NCBI GenBank assembly: GCA_035310015.1
Contig: DATGEO010000014.1
Span: 1-35,530, forward strand
DNA from: DATGEO01 sp035310015
GTDB taxonomy: Bacteria; Chloroflexota; Dormibacteria; Dormibacterales; Dormibacteraceae
Reading direction: 5' to 3'
Length of the DNA: 35,530 nucleotides
Part shown: positions 29,337 through 35,530 of the stretch, piece after piece
Numbering within the stretch: position 1 is the stretch's first letter
How the letters are laid out: every line of letters starts with the position of its first letter
Program-made: the position numbers and the translations under genes
Notes under the pieces: generated by a model
Told to the model about the DNA's origin: nothing
What the model saw: the letters and a program-made list of their open reading frames with translations, nothing else
Database searches by the model: none

Positions 29337-29515
29337 TACTTGATCGGCCCTTCCTTTTCCGCCGCGAAATTGCGGTGACGGGTGCGAATTTCGCGGCGAA
29401 GCGAGATCAGGTCCGGCTGGCGGCGGCTGGCCGTCGCCAGCGCCCGCGCCGGAACTGCAGCATGCTGCGGTTCCGTCAGTAGATTCTCTCGGACCTGATC
29501 GAGCGTCATTACTTG
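29334..29515. repeat. Compound palindromic element flanked by a 9-bp direct repeat (rpsQ-rplN gap)
   Basis: CATTACTTG occurs at 29334-29342 and at 29507-29515 and bounds 164 bases. Inside, 29349-29404 is the 56-base unit shared with 26174-26229, here with a perfect 12-bp stem (CGCCGCGAAATT, 15-base loop, AATTTCGCGGCG). Then 11-base arms 29405-29415 and 29490-29500 (GATCAGGTCCG) enclose two hairpins: 29416-29441 (10 pairs) and 29450-29475 (CGGAACTGCAGC and its partner, about 13 pairs with a wobble). The whole would fold as a hairpin plus a three-way junction in RNA. The repeated 9 bases include the TAATG stop-start junction, so the insertion duplicated it. Confidence 0.82.
29336..29509 (-). 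CDS. 57-codon bridging frame between rpsQ and rplN
   Basis: An ATG that overlaps the rpsQ stop (TAATG) opens a 57-codon frame (MTLDQVRENLLTEPQ, later RREIRTRHRNFAAEKEG) whose TAA overlaps the rplN ATG (TAATG again). No family is recognised and the whole frame consists of the repeat element. It could be a real small basic protein, or an accidental frame that preserves coupling between the ribosomal genes. The double TAATG follows from the 9-bp duplication. Confidence 0.35.
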   Translation of the reverse strand: MTLDQVRENLLTEPQHAAVPARALATASRRQPDLISLRREIRTRHRNFAAEKEGPIK

Positions 29516-29811
29516 GCCTTTTCCACGATCTCAACGACGCGCCAGCGCTTCTCCTTGGAGATGGGGCGCGTTTCGGTGATGCGGACGAGGTCGCCCACGC
29601 CGCACTCGTTCTTCTCGTCGTGGACCTTGAACTTGGTGCGCTGCTGCACCGTCTTGCGGTACAGGCGGTGGGCCTTGGACGTGCCGACCTGGACGATGAC
29701 CGTCTTGTCCATCTTGTCCGCGATCACGGTGCCCAGGCGGACCTTGCGCTGGCCGCGGGCGCCGGTCTCGGTCTCTGACGGCTTCACTGCGGTGGTGGTG
29801 GCGTCGGTCAT
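29509..29811 (-). CDS. rpsQ: 30S ribosomal protein uS17
   Basis: A 100-residue uS17: GQRKVRLGTVIADKMDKTVI, RLYRKTVQQRTKFKVHDEKN, GDLVRITETRPISKEKRWRV. About 18 extra N-terminal residues rich in Thr and Glu precede the core. ATG at 29811 overlaps the rpmC stop as ATGA. Confidence 0.98.
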   Translation of the reverse strand: MTDATTTAVKPSETETGARGQRKVRLGTVIADKMDKTVIVQVGTSKAHRLYRKTVQQRTKFKVHDEKNECGVGDLVRITETRPISKEKRWRVVEIVEKAK

Positions 29812-30212
29812 CCTTCGGTCTCCTGCTTGGCGCGCCGTCCGCGCTTCGGCTTGGCGGGTTCCTCGGCCGCGACCGGCTCGGCCTCGGCGGGCTCGGCCGT
29901 CTCGACCGCGTCGGCCACGCCCTCCTCCTCTTCATCGACGAACTCGGCGCGCTTGGGCTTGGCCTTCTTCGGCGCCGCCGGCGCCTCGCCCAGCAGCGGC
30001 GCGGGCTCCTGGATCGTGCTGATGCCGAGCTCGCGCTCGTTGAGCACGGTCATGATGCGCGCGATGTCGTGGCGCACCTTCGCGATCTGGCTCGAGTTCT
30101 CGAGCTGGCCGACGGCGTGCTTGAACCGGAGCTCGTAGAGCTCGCGGCGCGCCGTCTTCAGGCGGGTGCCCAGCTCGTCCTCCTCGAGGACGCGCAGCTC
30201 GTCGACTTTCAT
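29808..30212 (-). CDS. rpmC: 50S ribosomal protein uL29 with long charged tail
   Basis: The first 68 residues are uL29 (VDELRVLEEDELGTRLKTAR, RELYELRFKHAVGQLENSSQ, VRHDIARIMTVLNEREL). Another 66 follow: a Pro/Ala/Lys linker, an acidic block (FVDEEEEGVADAVETAEPAE) and a basic end (KPKRGRRAKQETEG), doubling the usual size. uL29 lies at the exit tunnel mouth where chaperones and SRP dock, so the tail would project there. ATG 30212 overlaps the rplP stop as ATGA. Confidence 0.96.
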   Translation of the reverse strand: MKVDELRVLEEDELGTRLKTARRELYELRFKHAVGQLENSSQIAKVRHDIARIMTVLNERELGISTIQEPAPLLGEAPAAPKKAKPKRAEFVDEEEEGVADAVETAEPAEAEPVAAEEPAKPKRGRRAKQETEG

Positions 30213-30637
30213 CTAGAAGAGCCTCCGGCGGTCTCCGCGCTCACGAAGCGCGTCTTGATCGGCAGCTTGGACGCGGCCAGCTTCATCGCCTCCTTGGCGA
30301 CCTGGGGCGTGACGCCGCCCATCTCGAAGAGCACGCGACCGGGCTTCACGACCGCAACCCAGCCTTCCGGGTTGCCCTTGCCCGAGCCCATGCGCGTCTC
30401 GGCCGGCTTCTTGGTGATCGACTTGTCGGGGAAGACTCGGATCCAGATCTGGCCGCCACGCTTGACGTGGCGGGTCATGGCCCGGCGGGCAGCCTCGATC
30501 TGGCGGTTGCTCATCCAGCACGCCTCCATCGCCTGCAGGCCGAAGTCGCCGAACGCCACGGTGGCGCCGCGCGTGGCGATGCCCTGGCGGCGGCCGCGGT
30601 GCATCTTGCGGTACTTGACTCGCTTCGGGATCAACAT
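30209..30637 (-). CDS. rplP: 50S ribosomal protein uL16
   Basis: A 142-residue uL16: MLIPKRVKYRKMHRGRRQG, VAFGDFGLQAMEACWMSNRQ, IWIRVFPDKSITKKPAETRM, GSGKGNPEGWVAVVKPGRVL. It helps build the A-site region of the 50S subunit. ATG 30637 shares one base with the rpsC stop (TGATG). Confidence 0.99.
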   Translation of the reverse strand: MLIPKRVKYRKMHRGRRQGIATRGATVAFGDFGLQAMEACWMSNRQIEAARRAMTRHVKRGGQIWIRVFPDKSITKKPAETRMGSGKGNPEGWVAVVKPGRVLFEMGGVTPQVAKEAMKLAASKLPIKTRFVSAETAGGSSR

Positions 30638-31575
30638 CAGCTCGTCTTCTTCCTGGTGGAGGGTTTCTTGGGCTCGCTCGCGGCTTTCGGCTTGGCGGCG
30701 CGTGGGGCGCGGGCGGGCTTCGCCTCACCGGACGCGGCTTCGGCGGTCTTCGGTCGAGCTGCCGTGCGCGCGCGGCGCGGAGCCGCGGGCTTCTCGGCCG
30801 GGGCCTCGACCGGCGCGGCCGCAGGGGCCGCGGTCGCGACCTCCGCCACCGGAGCCGGCTGCGGCGCCTCGACCACCTCGGGCTGAGGCGCGATGGCCTC
30901 GCCGATCGGCGCGCCGTCGCCGATGACGGCGAGGCGGCGCTGCTGCGGCGAGATCATGTCCTTGTAGATCCAGCACTTGACGCCGATGGCGCCGAAGGTG
31001 GTCTTGGCGGTGGCGCGGCCGAAGTCGATGTTGGCGCGCAGGGTGTGCAGCGGCACGCGGCCCTCGCGGTCCCACTCGCGGCGCGCCATCTCGGCGCCGC
31101 GGAGGCGGCCGCCGCAGTAGATGCGCACGCCCTTCGCGCCGGAGCGCATCGTGCGCAGGATCGCCTGCTTCATCGCGCGCTTGTAGGAGATTCGGCGCTC
31201 GATCTGCGAAGCGATGTTCTCGGCCACGAGCTGCGCGTCCAGCTCCGGCTGCTTGATCTCCTGGATGGAGATGCGCACGCGGTTGCCGAAGCGCTTCTCG
31301 AGGTCCTCGCGCAGCTGGTCGACCGACGAGCCGCCCTTGCCGATGACGATGCCTGGCTTGGCGGTGTGGATCGTGACCGTGAGCTGGGCGTTGGACGACC
31401 GCTCGGTCTCGATCTTCGCGATGCCCGCGTTGCGCAGGCGCGCGAGGATGACGCGGCGCATCTCGAGGTCCTCGTGCAGCATCCGCGTGTACTCCTTGGG
31501 GTTGGCGAACCAGTTCGCCTCCCACGGGCGGAACACGCCTAGCCGGAATGCGTTCGGGTGGACTTTATGCCCCAC
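30637..31575 (-). CDS. rpsC: 30S ribosomal protein uS3 with long C-terminal tail
   Basis: The uS3 core of about 225 residues is clear: MGHKVHPNAFRLGVFRPWEA, the KH motif GIVIGKGGSSVDQLREDLEK, VAENIASQIERRISYKRAMK, IYCGGRLRGAEMARREWDRE. About 85 more residues follow, first Ala/Pro/Glu-rich (PQPAPVAEVATAAPAAAPVE), then Lys/Arg/Ala-rich, ending KKPSTRKKTS. uS3 lines the mRNA entry channel. The GTG at 31575 lies 11 bases inside rplV. Confidence 0.97.
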   Translation of the reverse strand: MGHKVHPNAFRLGVFRPWEANWFANPKEYTRMLHEDLEMRRVILARLRNAGIAKIETERSSNAQLTVTIHTAKPGIVIGKGGSSVDQLREDLEKRFGNRVRISIQEIKQPELDAQLVAENIASQIERRISYKRAMKQAILRTMRSGAKGVRIYCGGRLRGAEMARREWDREGRVPLHTLRANIDFGRATAKTTFGAIGVKCWIYKDMISPQQRRLAVIGDGAPIGEAIAPQPEVVEAPQPAPVAEVATAAPAAAPVEAPAEKPAAPRRARTAARPKTAEAASGEAKPARAPRAAKPKAASEPKKPSTRKKTS

Positions 31576-31927
31576 GCTCAGCTCCTTGCGGGCGATCTTC
31601 GACGACCGCCGTGATGTGGCAGGTGCGGTGGAAGAACTCGTGCGCCATGCTGCGGCTGACCGGCCGGCGGCGGCGGTAGGTCGGCCCCTCGTCGACGAGC
31701 AGCTGGCGCACGACCAGGTCCTCGCGGTTGAGGTTGAAGTTGTGCTCGGCGTTCGCGGCCGCGGACTTGATCGCCTTGGCGACCTCGCGCGCGGCGTGCT
31801 TGGGCGAGAACTCGAGGTAGTTCAGAGCGTCCGTCACCTTCATCCCGGTGACGGAGTCCGCGACCAGGCGCGCTTTGCGCGGGGCACGGCGGACGAACCT
31901 CTGGACAGCTGTTACTTCCATCGCCAC
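31565..31927 (-). CDS. rplV: 50S ribosomal protein uL22
   Basis: A 120-residue uL22: RFVRRAPRKARLVADSVTGM, ALNYLEFSPKHAAREVAKAI, SAAANAEHNFNLNREDLVV, and the tunnel hairpin PTYRRRRPVSRSMAHEFFHR. Start GTG 31927, or the ATG two codons later (31921). It overlaps rpsC by 11 bases. Confidence 0.98.
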   Translation of the reverse strand: MAMEVTAVQRFVRRAPRKARLVADSVTGMKVTDALNYLEFSPKHAAREVAKAIKSAAANAEHNFNLNREDLVVRQLLVDEGPTYRRRRPVSRSMAHEFFHRTCHITAVVEDRPQGAERGA

Positions 31928-31929
31928 TT

Positions 31930-32214
31930 CTACTTCAGGGCCGTCGACTTTTCGGTGTGGGTGCCGTGACCGCGGAAGTGCCGCGTCGGCGCGAACTCGC
32001 CCAGCCGGTGGCCGACCATGTTCTCGCTGATGAACACGGGCACGTGCTTGCGGCCGTCGTGGACCGCGATGGTGTGCCCGACCATGTCGGGATAGATGAC
32101 GGACGCGCGCGCCCAGGTGCGGATCACCTTCTTCTCGCGCATCTGGTTCATCTTCTCGATCTTGTCCTTCAGCGGGGCGCTGATGAACGGCCCCTTTCTC
32201 GACGATCTCGACAC
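31930..32214 (-). CDS. rpsS: 30S ribosomal protein uS19
   Basis: A 94-residue uS19 of standard length: MSRSSRKGPFISAPLKDKIE, TWARASVIYPDMVGHTIAVH, VFISENMVGHRLGEFAPTRH, FRGHGTHTEKS. GTG 32214 overlaps the rplB stop as TAGTG. Confidence 0.99.
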   Translation of the reverse strand: MSRSSRKGPFISAPLKDKIEKMNQMREKKVIRTWARASVIYPDMVGHTIAVHDGRKHVPVFISENMVGHRLGEFAPTRHFRGHGTHTEKSTALK

Positions 32215-33056
32215 TACTTAGTTCTTCCTTTCTTCTCGCGGCGGCGAATGATCAGCTTCTGGGACGCCTTCTTCGGCTTGCGCGTGCGGTAGCCGAGCGC
32301 AGGCTTGCCCCAAGGCGTCTTCGGGTTGCCTCCGGGGCCCGTCTTCCCCTCGCCTCCACCATGCGGGTGATCGGTGGGGTTCATCGTCGGGCCGCGCACC
32401 GTCGGCCTGACGCCGAGCCACCGGCTGCGTCCCGCCTTGCCGCCCGACTCGTTTTCGTGCTCGATGTTACCGACCTGGCCGATGGTGGCCTGGCACCTCA
32501 CGTGGATCCGGCGCAGCTCGCCGCTCGGCATCCTCACGACCGCGTAGTCGCCTTCCTTCGCGAGCAGCTGGGCGGACGTGCCGGCGCTGCGCACGAGCTG
32601 GCCCCCGCGGCCGAGCGTGAGCTCGATGTTGTGGATGGTCGAGCCGACCGGGATGTGAGCGATGGGGATGGCGTTGCCGATGCGCACCGGAGCCTCCTCC
32701 CCGCTCTCGATCGGGTCGCCGACCTTGAGGCCGAGCGGCGCGAGGATGTAGCGCTTCTCGCCGTCCTTGTAGTGGATGAGCGCGATGCGGGCGCTGCGGT
32801 TCGGGTCGTACTCGATGCTCGCGACCTTGCCCGGGATGCCGTGCTTGTCGCGCTTGAAGTCGATCTTGCGGTAGAGCTTGCGGTAGCCGCCGCCCTGGTG
32901 CCGCGTGGTGATGCGGCCCTGGTTGTTGCGGCCGGCGTGCGTGGGCAGCGACTCGACCAGGCTCTTCTCAGGCTTGTCCGTCGTGACCTCGTCGAAGCCG
33001 GAGATCGACATGAAGCGCCGGCCTGGGCTGGTGGGCTTGAACTTTCTAATCGGCAT
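32214..33056 (-). CDS. rplB: 50S ribosomal protein uL2
   Basis: A 280-residue uL2: KFKPTSPGRRFMSISGFDEV, ITTRHQGGGYRKLYRKIDFK, NIPVGSTIHNIEL-type motif as IAHIPVGSTIHNIELTLGRG, and the peptidyl-transferase-proximal RGPTMNPTDHPHGGGEGKTG with the essential histidine. ATG 33056. Confidence 0.99.
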   Translation of the reverse strand: MPIRKFKPTSPGRRFMSISGFDEVTTDKPEKSLVESLPTHAGRNNQGRITTRHQGGGYRKLYRKIDFKRDKHGIPGKVASIEYDPNRSARIALIHYKDGEKRYILAPLGLKVGDPIESGEEAPVRIGNAIPIAHIPVGSTIHNIELTLGRGGQLVRSAGTSAQLLAKEGDYAVVRMPSGELRRIHVRCQATIGQVGNIEHENESGGKAGRSRWLGVRPTVRGPTMNPTDHPHGGGEGKTGPGGNPKTPWGKPALGYRTRKPKKASQKLIIRRREKKGRTK

Positions 33057-33064
33057 GTATTTCC

Positions 33065-33379
33065 TCAGACGCTCCCGAACAGCCCTTCGATCTTCTGGCC
33101 GGGACCGAGGGTGACGATGGCCTTCTTCCAGTCGGACGTCTTGCCGATCGAGCCGATGCGGCGCATGCTGCGCCGCTTCTTGCCGCGCATGGTCAGGGTG
33201 TTGACGTCGCGCACCTTGATGCCCTGGCCCTCGTACTGCTCCTCGAGCGCCTTCTTGATCTCGGTCTTGGACGCGGTCGGCGAGACGCGGAACGTGTAAC
33301 GCCCCTGCGTGTAGAGCTGGTAGGTGCGCTCGGTGATGACCGGGCCGATCACGATCTCCGACGGGGCGCGGGTCGTCAT
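33065..33379 (-). CDS. rplW: 50S ribosomal protein uL23
   Basis: A 104-residue uL23: IVIGPVITERTYQLYTQGRY, FRVSPTASKTEIKKALEEQY, VRDVNTLTMRGKKRRSMRR. It is the docking site for trigger factor and SRP at the exit tunnel. ATG 33379 overlaps the rplD stop as ATGA. Confidence 0.98.
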   Translation of the reverse strand: MTTRAPSEIVIGPVITERTYQLYTQGRYTFRVSPTASKTEIKKALEEQYEGQGIKVRDVNTLTMRGKKRRSMRRIGSIGKTSDWKKAIVTLGPGQKIEGLFGSV

Positions 33380-34092
33380 GACATGCCCGCCTCGTCTTCG
33401 TCGGCGACTCCGGCCTTCGGCCGCACCGGCTTGCTGAAGTTCTCCTGCAAGAGCTCGAGGCTGTCTTTGGCGATGAGCAGGTAGTTGTAGGTCAGCAGGT
33501 CGCGCACGTTCATGTTGCGCGCGAGGATGATCTTCGACCCCGAGAGGTTCTCGAAGCTGCGGCTCACGACCAGGTTCGGCGCCGGCAGCACGACGAGCGT
33601 CGTGCCGTCGAACCCCATCGCGTCCATGAGATCGGCAGCCTGCTTGGTCTTGGGCTCCTCGAAGCCGAAGGCCTCGATGACCCTGACCTGCCCATCTATC
33701 GCCTTCTGGCTGAGGGCGCTCCGCAGGGCGAGGCGCCGCATCTGCTTGGGCATGCGCTGGTCGTAGCTGCGCGGACGCGGGCCGAAGACCGCGGCGCCGC
33801 CTTTCATGCTCGGCTCTCGTGTCGAGCCGTGGCGGGCGCGGCCGGTGCCCTTCTGGCGGTAGGGCTTGGCCCCGCCGCCGGACACCGTGGCGCGGGTCTT
33901 GGTCGAGGCCGTTCCCTGGCGGGCGTTCGCCATCTGCCGCAGGTAGGCCTGGTGCATGACCGCGACGTTCGGAGTCTCGGCAAAGATCGCGCGCGGCAGC
34001 TCGACGTCGCCCTTGGCCCCGCCGGCGGGGTCGAACAGCGGCACGTGCAGGTGGTCGGTCTCCTTCTTTGGGGCCGTCTTCTTCTTGCCCAT
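33376..34092 (-). CDS. rplD: 50S ribosomal protein uL4
   Basis: A 238-residue uL4: LRQMANARQGTASTKTRATV, SGGGAKPYRQKGTGRARHGS, GGAAVFGPRPRSYDQRMPKQ, and ILARNMNVRDLLTYNYLLIA. The N-terminal lysine-rich stretch (GKKKTAPKKETDHLH) and the C-terminal tail (KAGVADEDEAGMS) are extra. ATG 34092 shares one base with the rplC stop (TGATG); the longer in-frame reading into rplC is rejected. Confidence 0.98.
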   Translation of the reverse strand: MGKKKTAPKKETDHLHVPLFDPAGGAKGDVELPRAIFAETPNVAVMHQAYLRQMANARQGTASTKTRATVSGGGAKPYRQKGTGRARHGSTREPSMKGGAAVFGPRPRSYDQRMPKQMRRLALRSALSQKAIDGQVRVIEAFGFEEPKTKQAADLMDAMGFDGTTLVVLPAPNLVVSRSFENLSGSKIILARNMNVRDLLTYNYLLIAKDSLELLQENFSKPVRPKAGVADEDEAGMS

Positions 34093-34757
34093 CAGACCTT
34101 CCTCGTGTTCGGCTTGCCGGCGGGGCCCTTGGCCACCTTCACCGGCTTGGTCGACTGGCGGACGAGGACCAGCGCGCCCTTGGCGCCCGGTACGCCGCCC
34201 TTCAGGAGCAGGAGGTTGCGCTCGGCGTCGACGCGGACGACCTTGTAGGCCCGGGCGGTGACCCGCTCGTTGCCCATCTGCCCCGACATGCGCACGCCCT
34301 TGAACACGCGGGCGGCGTCGGTGGCGCCGATGGCGCCCGGCTGGCGCACGTTCATCGAGCCGTGCGACTCCGGGCCGCGGCTGAACTTGTGGCGCTTGAC
34401 CAGGCCCTGGAAGCCCTTGCCCTTGGACGTGCTGGTCACGTCGACCAGCTCGCCGGCGGCGAAGATCTCGGCCTTCAGCTCCTGGCCCTGCTCGAGCCCG
34501 TCGTAGCCGCGAATCTCCACCACGTGGCGGTGCGGCTCGACGTTCGCCTTCTTGAAGATGCCAACTTGTGGCTGCGTCAGCTTCTTGGCGTCGAGCGGCT
34601 CGAACGCGATCTGCGCTGCCTCGTAGCCATCCCTCTCCTTGGTGCGCAGGCCTAGGACCCGGCACGGACCGGCCTCGAGCACCGTCACCGCGGAGGTGGT
34701 GCCGTCTTCGTTGAAGAGCTGGGCCATGCCCAGCTTCCGTGCGAGTAAACCTTTCAA
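34092..34757 (-). CDS. rplC: 50S ribosomal protein uL3
   Basis: A 221-residue uL3: KGLLARKLGMAQLFNEDGTT, AVTVLEAGPCRVLGLRTKER, VDVTSTSKGKGFQGLVKRHK, FSRGPESHGSMNVRQPGAIG, and VRMSGQMGNERVT. TTG 34757 overlaps the rpsJ stop as TTGA and puts KGLLARKLGM right after the initiator, as in the family. Confidence 0.98.
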   Translation of the reverse strand: MKGLLARKLGMAQLFNEDGTTSAVTVLEAGPCRVLGLRTKERDGYEAAQIAFEPLDAKKLTQPQVGIFKKANVEPHRHVVEIRGYDGLEQGQELKAEIFAAGELVDVTSTSKGKGFQGLVKRHKFSRGPESHGSMNVRQPGAIGATDAARVFKGVRMSGQMGNERVTARAYKVVRVDAERNLLLLKGGVPGAKGALVLVRQSTKPVKVAKGPAGKPNTRKV

Positions 34758-35059
34758 CTCTTGATCTCGATGCTCACGCCGGCCGGGAGGCTCAGGCGCA
34801 TGAGCGCGTCGACGACGCGCGGGTTGGGGTCGAGGATGTCGACGATGCGCTTGTGAGTGCGCATCTCGAACTGCTCGCGGGAATCCTTGTCGATGAACGG
34901 GCTTCGAATCACGGTCAGCTTGGAGATCTCCGTCGGAAGCGGGATCGGGCCGGCAGTGCGCGCGTTCGTACGGCGGGCCGTGTCGACGATCTTGTCGGCC
35001 GCCTGATCCAGGACTCGATGGTCGTAGGCCTTGAGCCGGATCCGGATCTTCTGCGCCAC
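34754..35059 (-). CDS. rpsJ: 30S ribosomal protein uS10
   Basis: A 101-residue uS10: AQKIRIRLKAYDHRVLDQAA, RRTNARTAGPIPLPTEISKL, TVIRSPFIDKDSREQFEMRT, HKRIVDILDPNPRVVDALMR. It is also the NusB partner in antitermination. GTG 35059; 23 bases after tuf. Confidence 0.99.
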   Translation of the reverse strand: MAQKIRIRLKAYDHRVLDQAADKIVDTARRTNARTAGPIPLPTEISKLTVIRSPFIDKDSREQFEMRTHKRIVDILDPNPRVVDALMRLSLPAGVSIEIKS

Positions 35060-35082
35060 TGCCTAGCTCTCTCCCCTATGCC

Positions 35083-35530
35083 TTACTTGACTACTTCTGT
35101 GGCCACGCCGGCGCCGACGGTCTTGCCGCCTTCGCGGATGGCGAAACGGAGGCCGGGCTCGATGGCGATCGGCTCACCGAGGGTGATGTCCATGACGATG
35201 TTGTCGCCCGGCATCACCATCTCTACGCCCTCGGGGAGCTTGACCTCGCCCGTGACGTCGGTGGTCCGCATGTAGAACTGCGGGCGGTAGCCGGTGAGGA
35301 ACGGCGTGTGGCGGCCGCCCTCTTCCTTGCTGAGGACGTAGACCTGCGCCTTGAACTGCGTGTGCGGCTTGATCGAGCCGGGCTTGGCCAGCACCTGGCC
35401 GCGCACCACGTCCTCGCGCTTGACGCCGCGCAGGAGGGCGCCGACGTTGTCGCCGGCCTGGCACTCGTCCATGTCCTTGTGGAACATCTCGATTCCGGTG
35501 ACGACCGTCTTCGAGCTGTTCGGGTGGATG
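35083..35530 (-). CDS. tuf: Elongation factor Tu, C-terminal part (cut by window edge)
   Basis: The last 148 residues of EF-Tu are present, from NSSKTVVTGIEMFHKDMDE through the domain 2-3 motifs AGDNVGALLRGVKREDVVRG, KPHTQFKAQVYVLSKEEGGR, HTPFLTGYRPQFYMRTTDVT and the end FAIREGGKTVGAGVATEVVK. The GTPase domain lies beyond the window. EF-Tu delivers aminoacyl-tRNA to the ribosome. It precedes rpsJ in the str-S10 arrangement. Confidence 0.98.
   Translation of the reverse strand, partial: IHPNSSKTVVTGIEMFHKDMDECQAGDNVGALLRGVKREDVVRGQVLAKPGSIKPHTQFKAQVYVLSKEEGGRHTPFLTGYRPQFYMRTTDVTGEVKLPEGVEMVMPGDNIVMDITLGEPIAIEPGLRFAIREGGKTVGAGVATEVVK

Noticed and set aside
29337..29534. In-frame upstream extension of rplN across the repeat element
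   Set aside because: uL14 has a fixed length of about 122 residues and the ATG at 29336 gives it exactly; the extension is repeat sequence.
1..35530. CRISPR arrays, tRNA or rRNA genes, integrase or transposase genes
   Set aside because: No regularly spaced repeats, no cloverleaf with a T-arm consensus and no recombinase motifs were seen in either strand.

Overview
The window is high-GC, gene-dense bacterial chromosome in which almost every gene is on the minus strand. Gene content suggests a soil-type Terrabacteria lineage, most like Chloroflexota/Dormibacterota with Actinobacteria-like traits: a SigR/RsrA-type sigma/anti-sigma pair, a DUF222-HNH protein, zinc-binding uS4, uS14 and bL36, and a CIRCE-controlled groESL. 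The taxonomic guess rests on protein flavour only.

Layout, by position (minus-strand operons read right to left). 1-866: 5' part of groEL, then groES, with a CIRCE operator. 909-5992: one chain of overlapping genes, read as sigR-like sigma, rsrA-like anti-sigma, thiE, thiL, tsaE, tsaB, rimI, tsaD and a DUF2007 gene, with a SigR-type promoter (GGAAC-N19-GTT) in front. 5982-8281: alr and an acpS-nnrD fusion. 8425-12779: a PH-like membrane protein, a possible 33-residue peptide, cdaA, cdaR and glmS (c-di-AMP synthesis and amino-sugar supply, without glmM). 12872-16994: an accessory patch with an acyl-CoA synthetase (+), a small RHH-like protein (-), a DUF222/HNH protein (+) and a tyrosine phosphatase (-). 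16991-35530: a long ribosomal protein superoperon read as tuf, rpsJ, rplC, rplD, rplW, rplB, rpsS, rplV, rpsC, rplP, rpmC, rpsQ, rplN, rplX, rplE, rpsN, rpsH, rplF, rplR, rpsE, rpmD, rplO, secY, adk, map, infA, rpmJ, rpsM, rpsK, rpsD, rpoA, rplQ, truA, rplM, rpsI.

Two things stand out. First, many genes overlap the upstream gene by exactly four bases (NTGA or NTAR). In several of these the only start that fits the protein family is non-canonical: CTA for tsaD, ATA for thiE, GTA for the phosphatase and CTG for alr, each exactly in the overlap. For tsaD no ATG, GTG or TTG exists upstream before an in-frame stop. This suggests termination-reinitiation in which the position of the stop, rather than the identity of the start codon, sets the start.

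Second, the otherwise tightly packed ribosomal operon is interrupted by palindromic repeat elements of two kinds. One kind has a GAAAT-stem hairpin (three places, two of them flanked by direct repeats of 9 and 20 bp that look like target duplications). The other is a GGGAGAGGG hairpin (three places). Four of these insertions carry a short open frame that starts at or just after the upstream stop and ends at or just before the downstream start, as if insertions that keep ribosomes moving through were retained. No tRNA, rRNA, CRISPR array or transposase gene is visible, and no gene-free stretch exceeds 300 bases.
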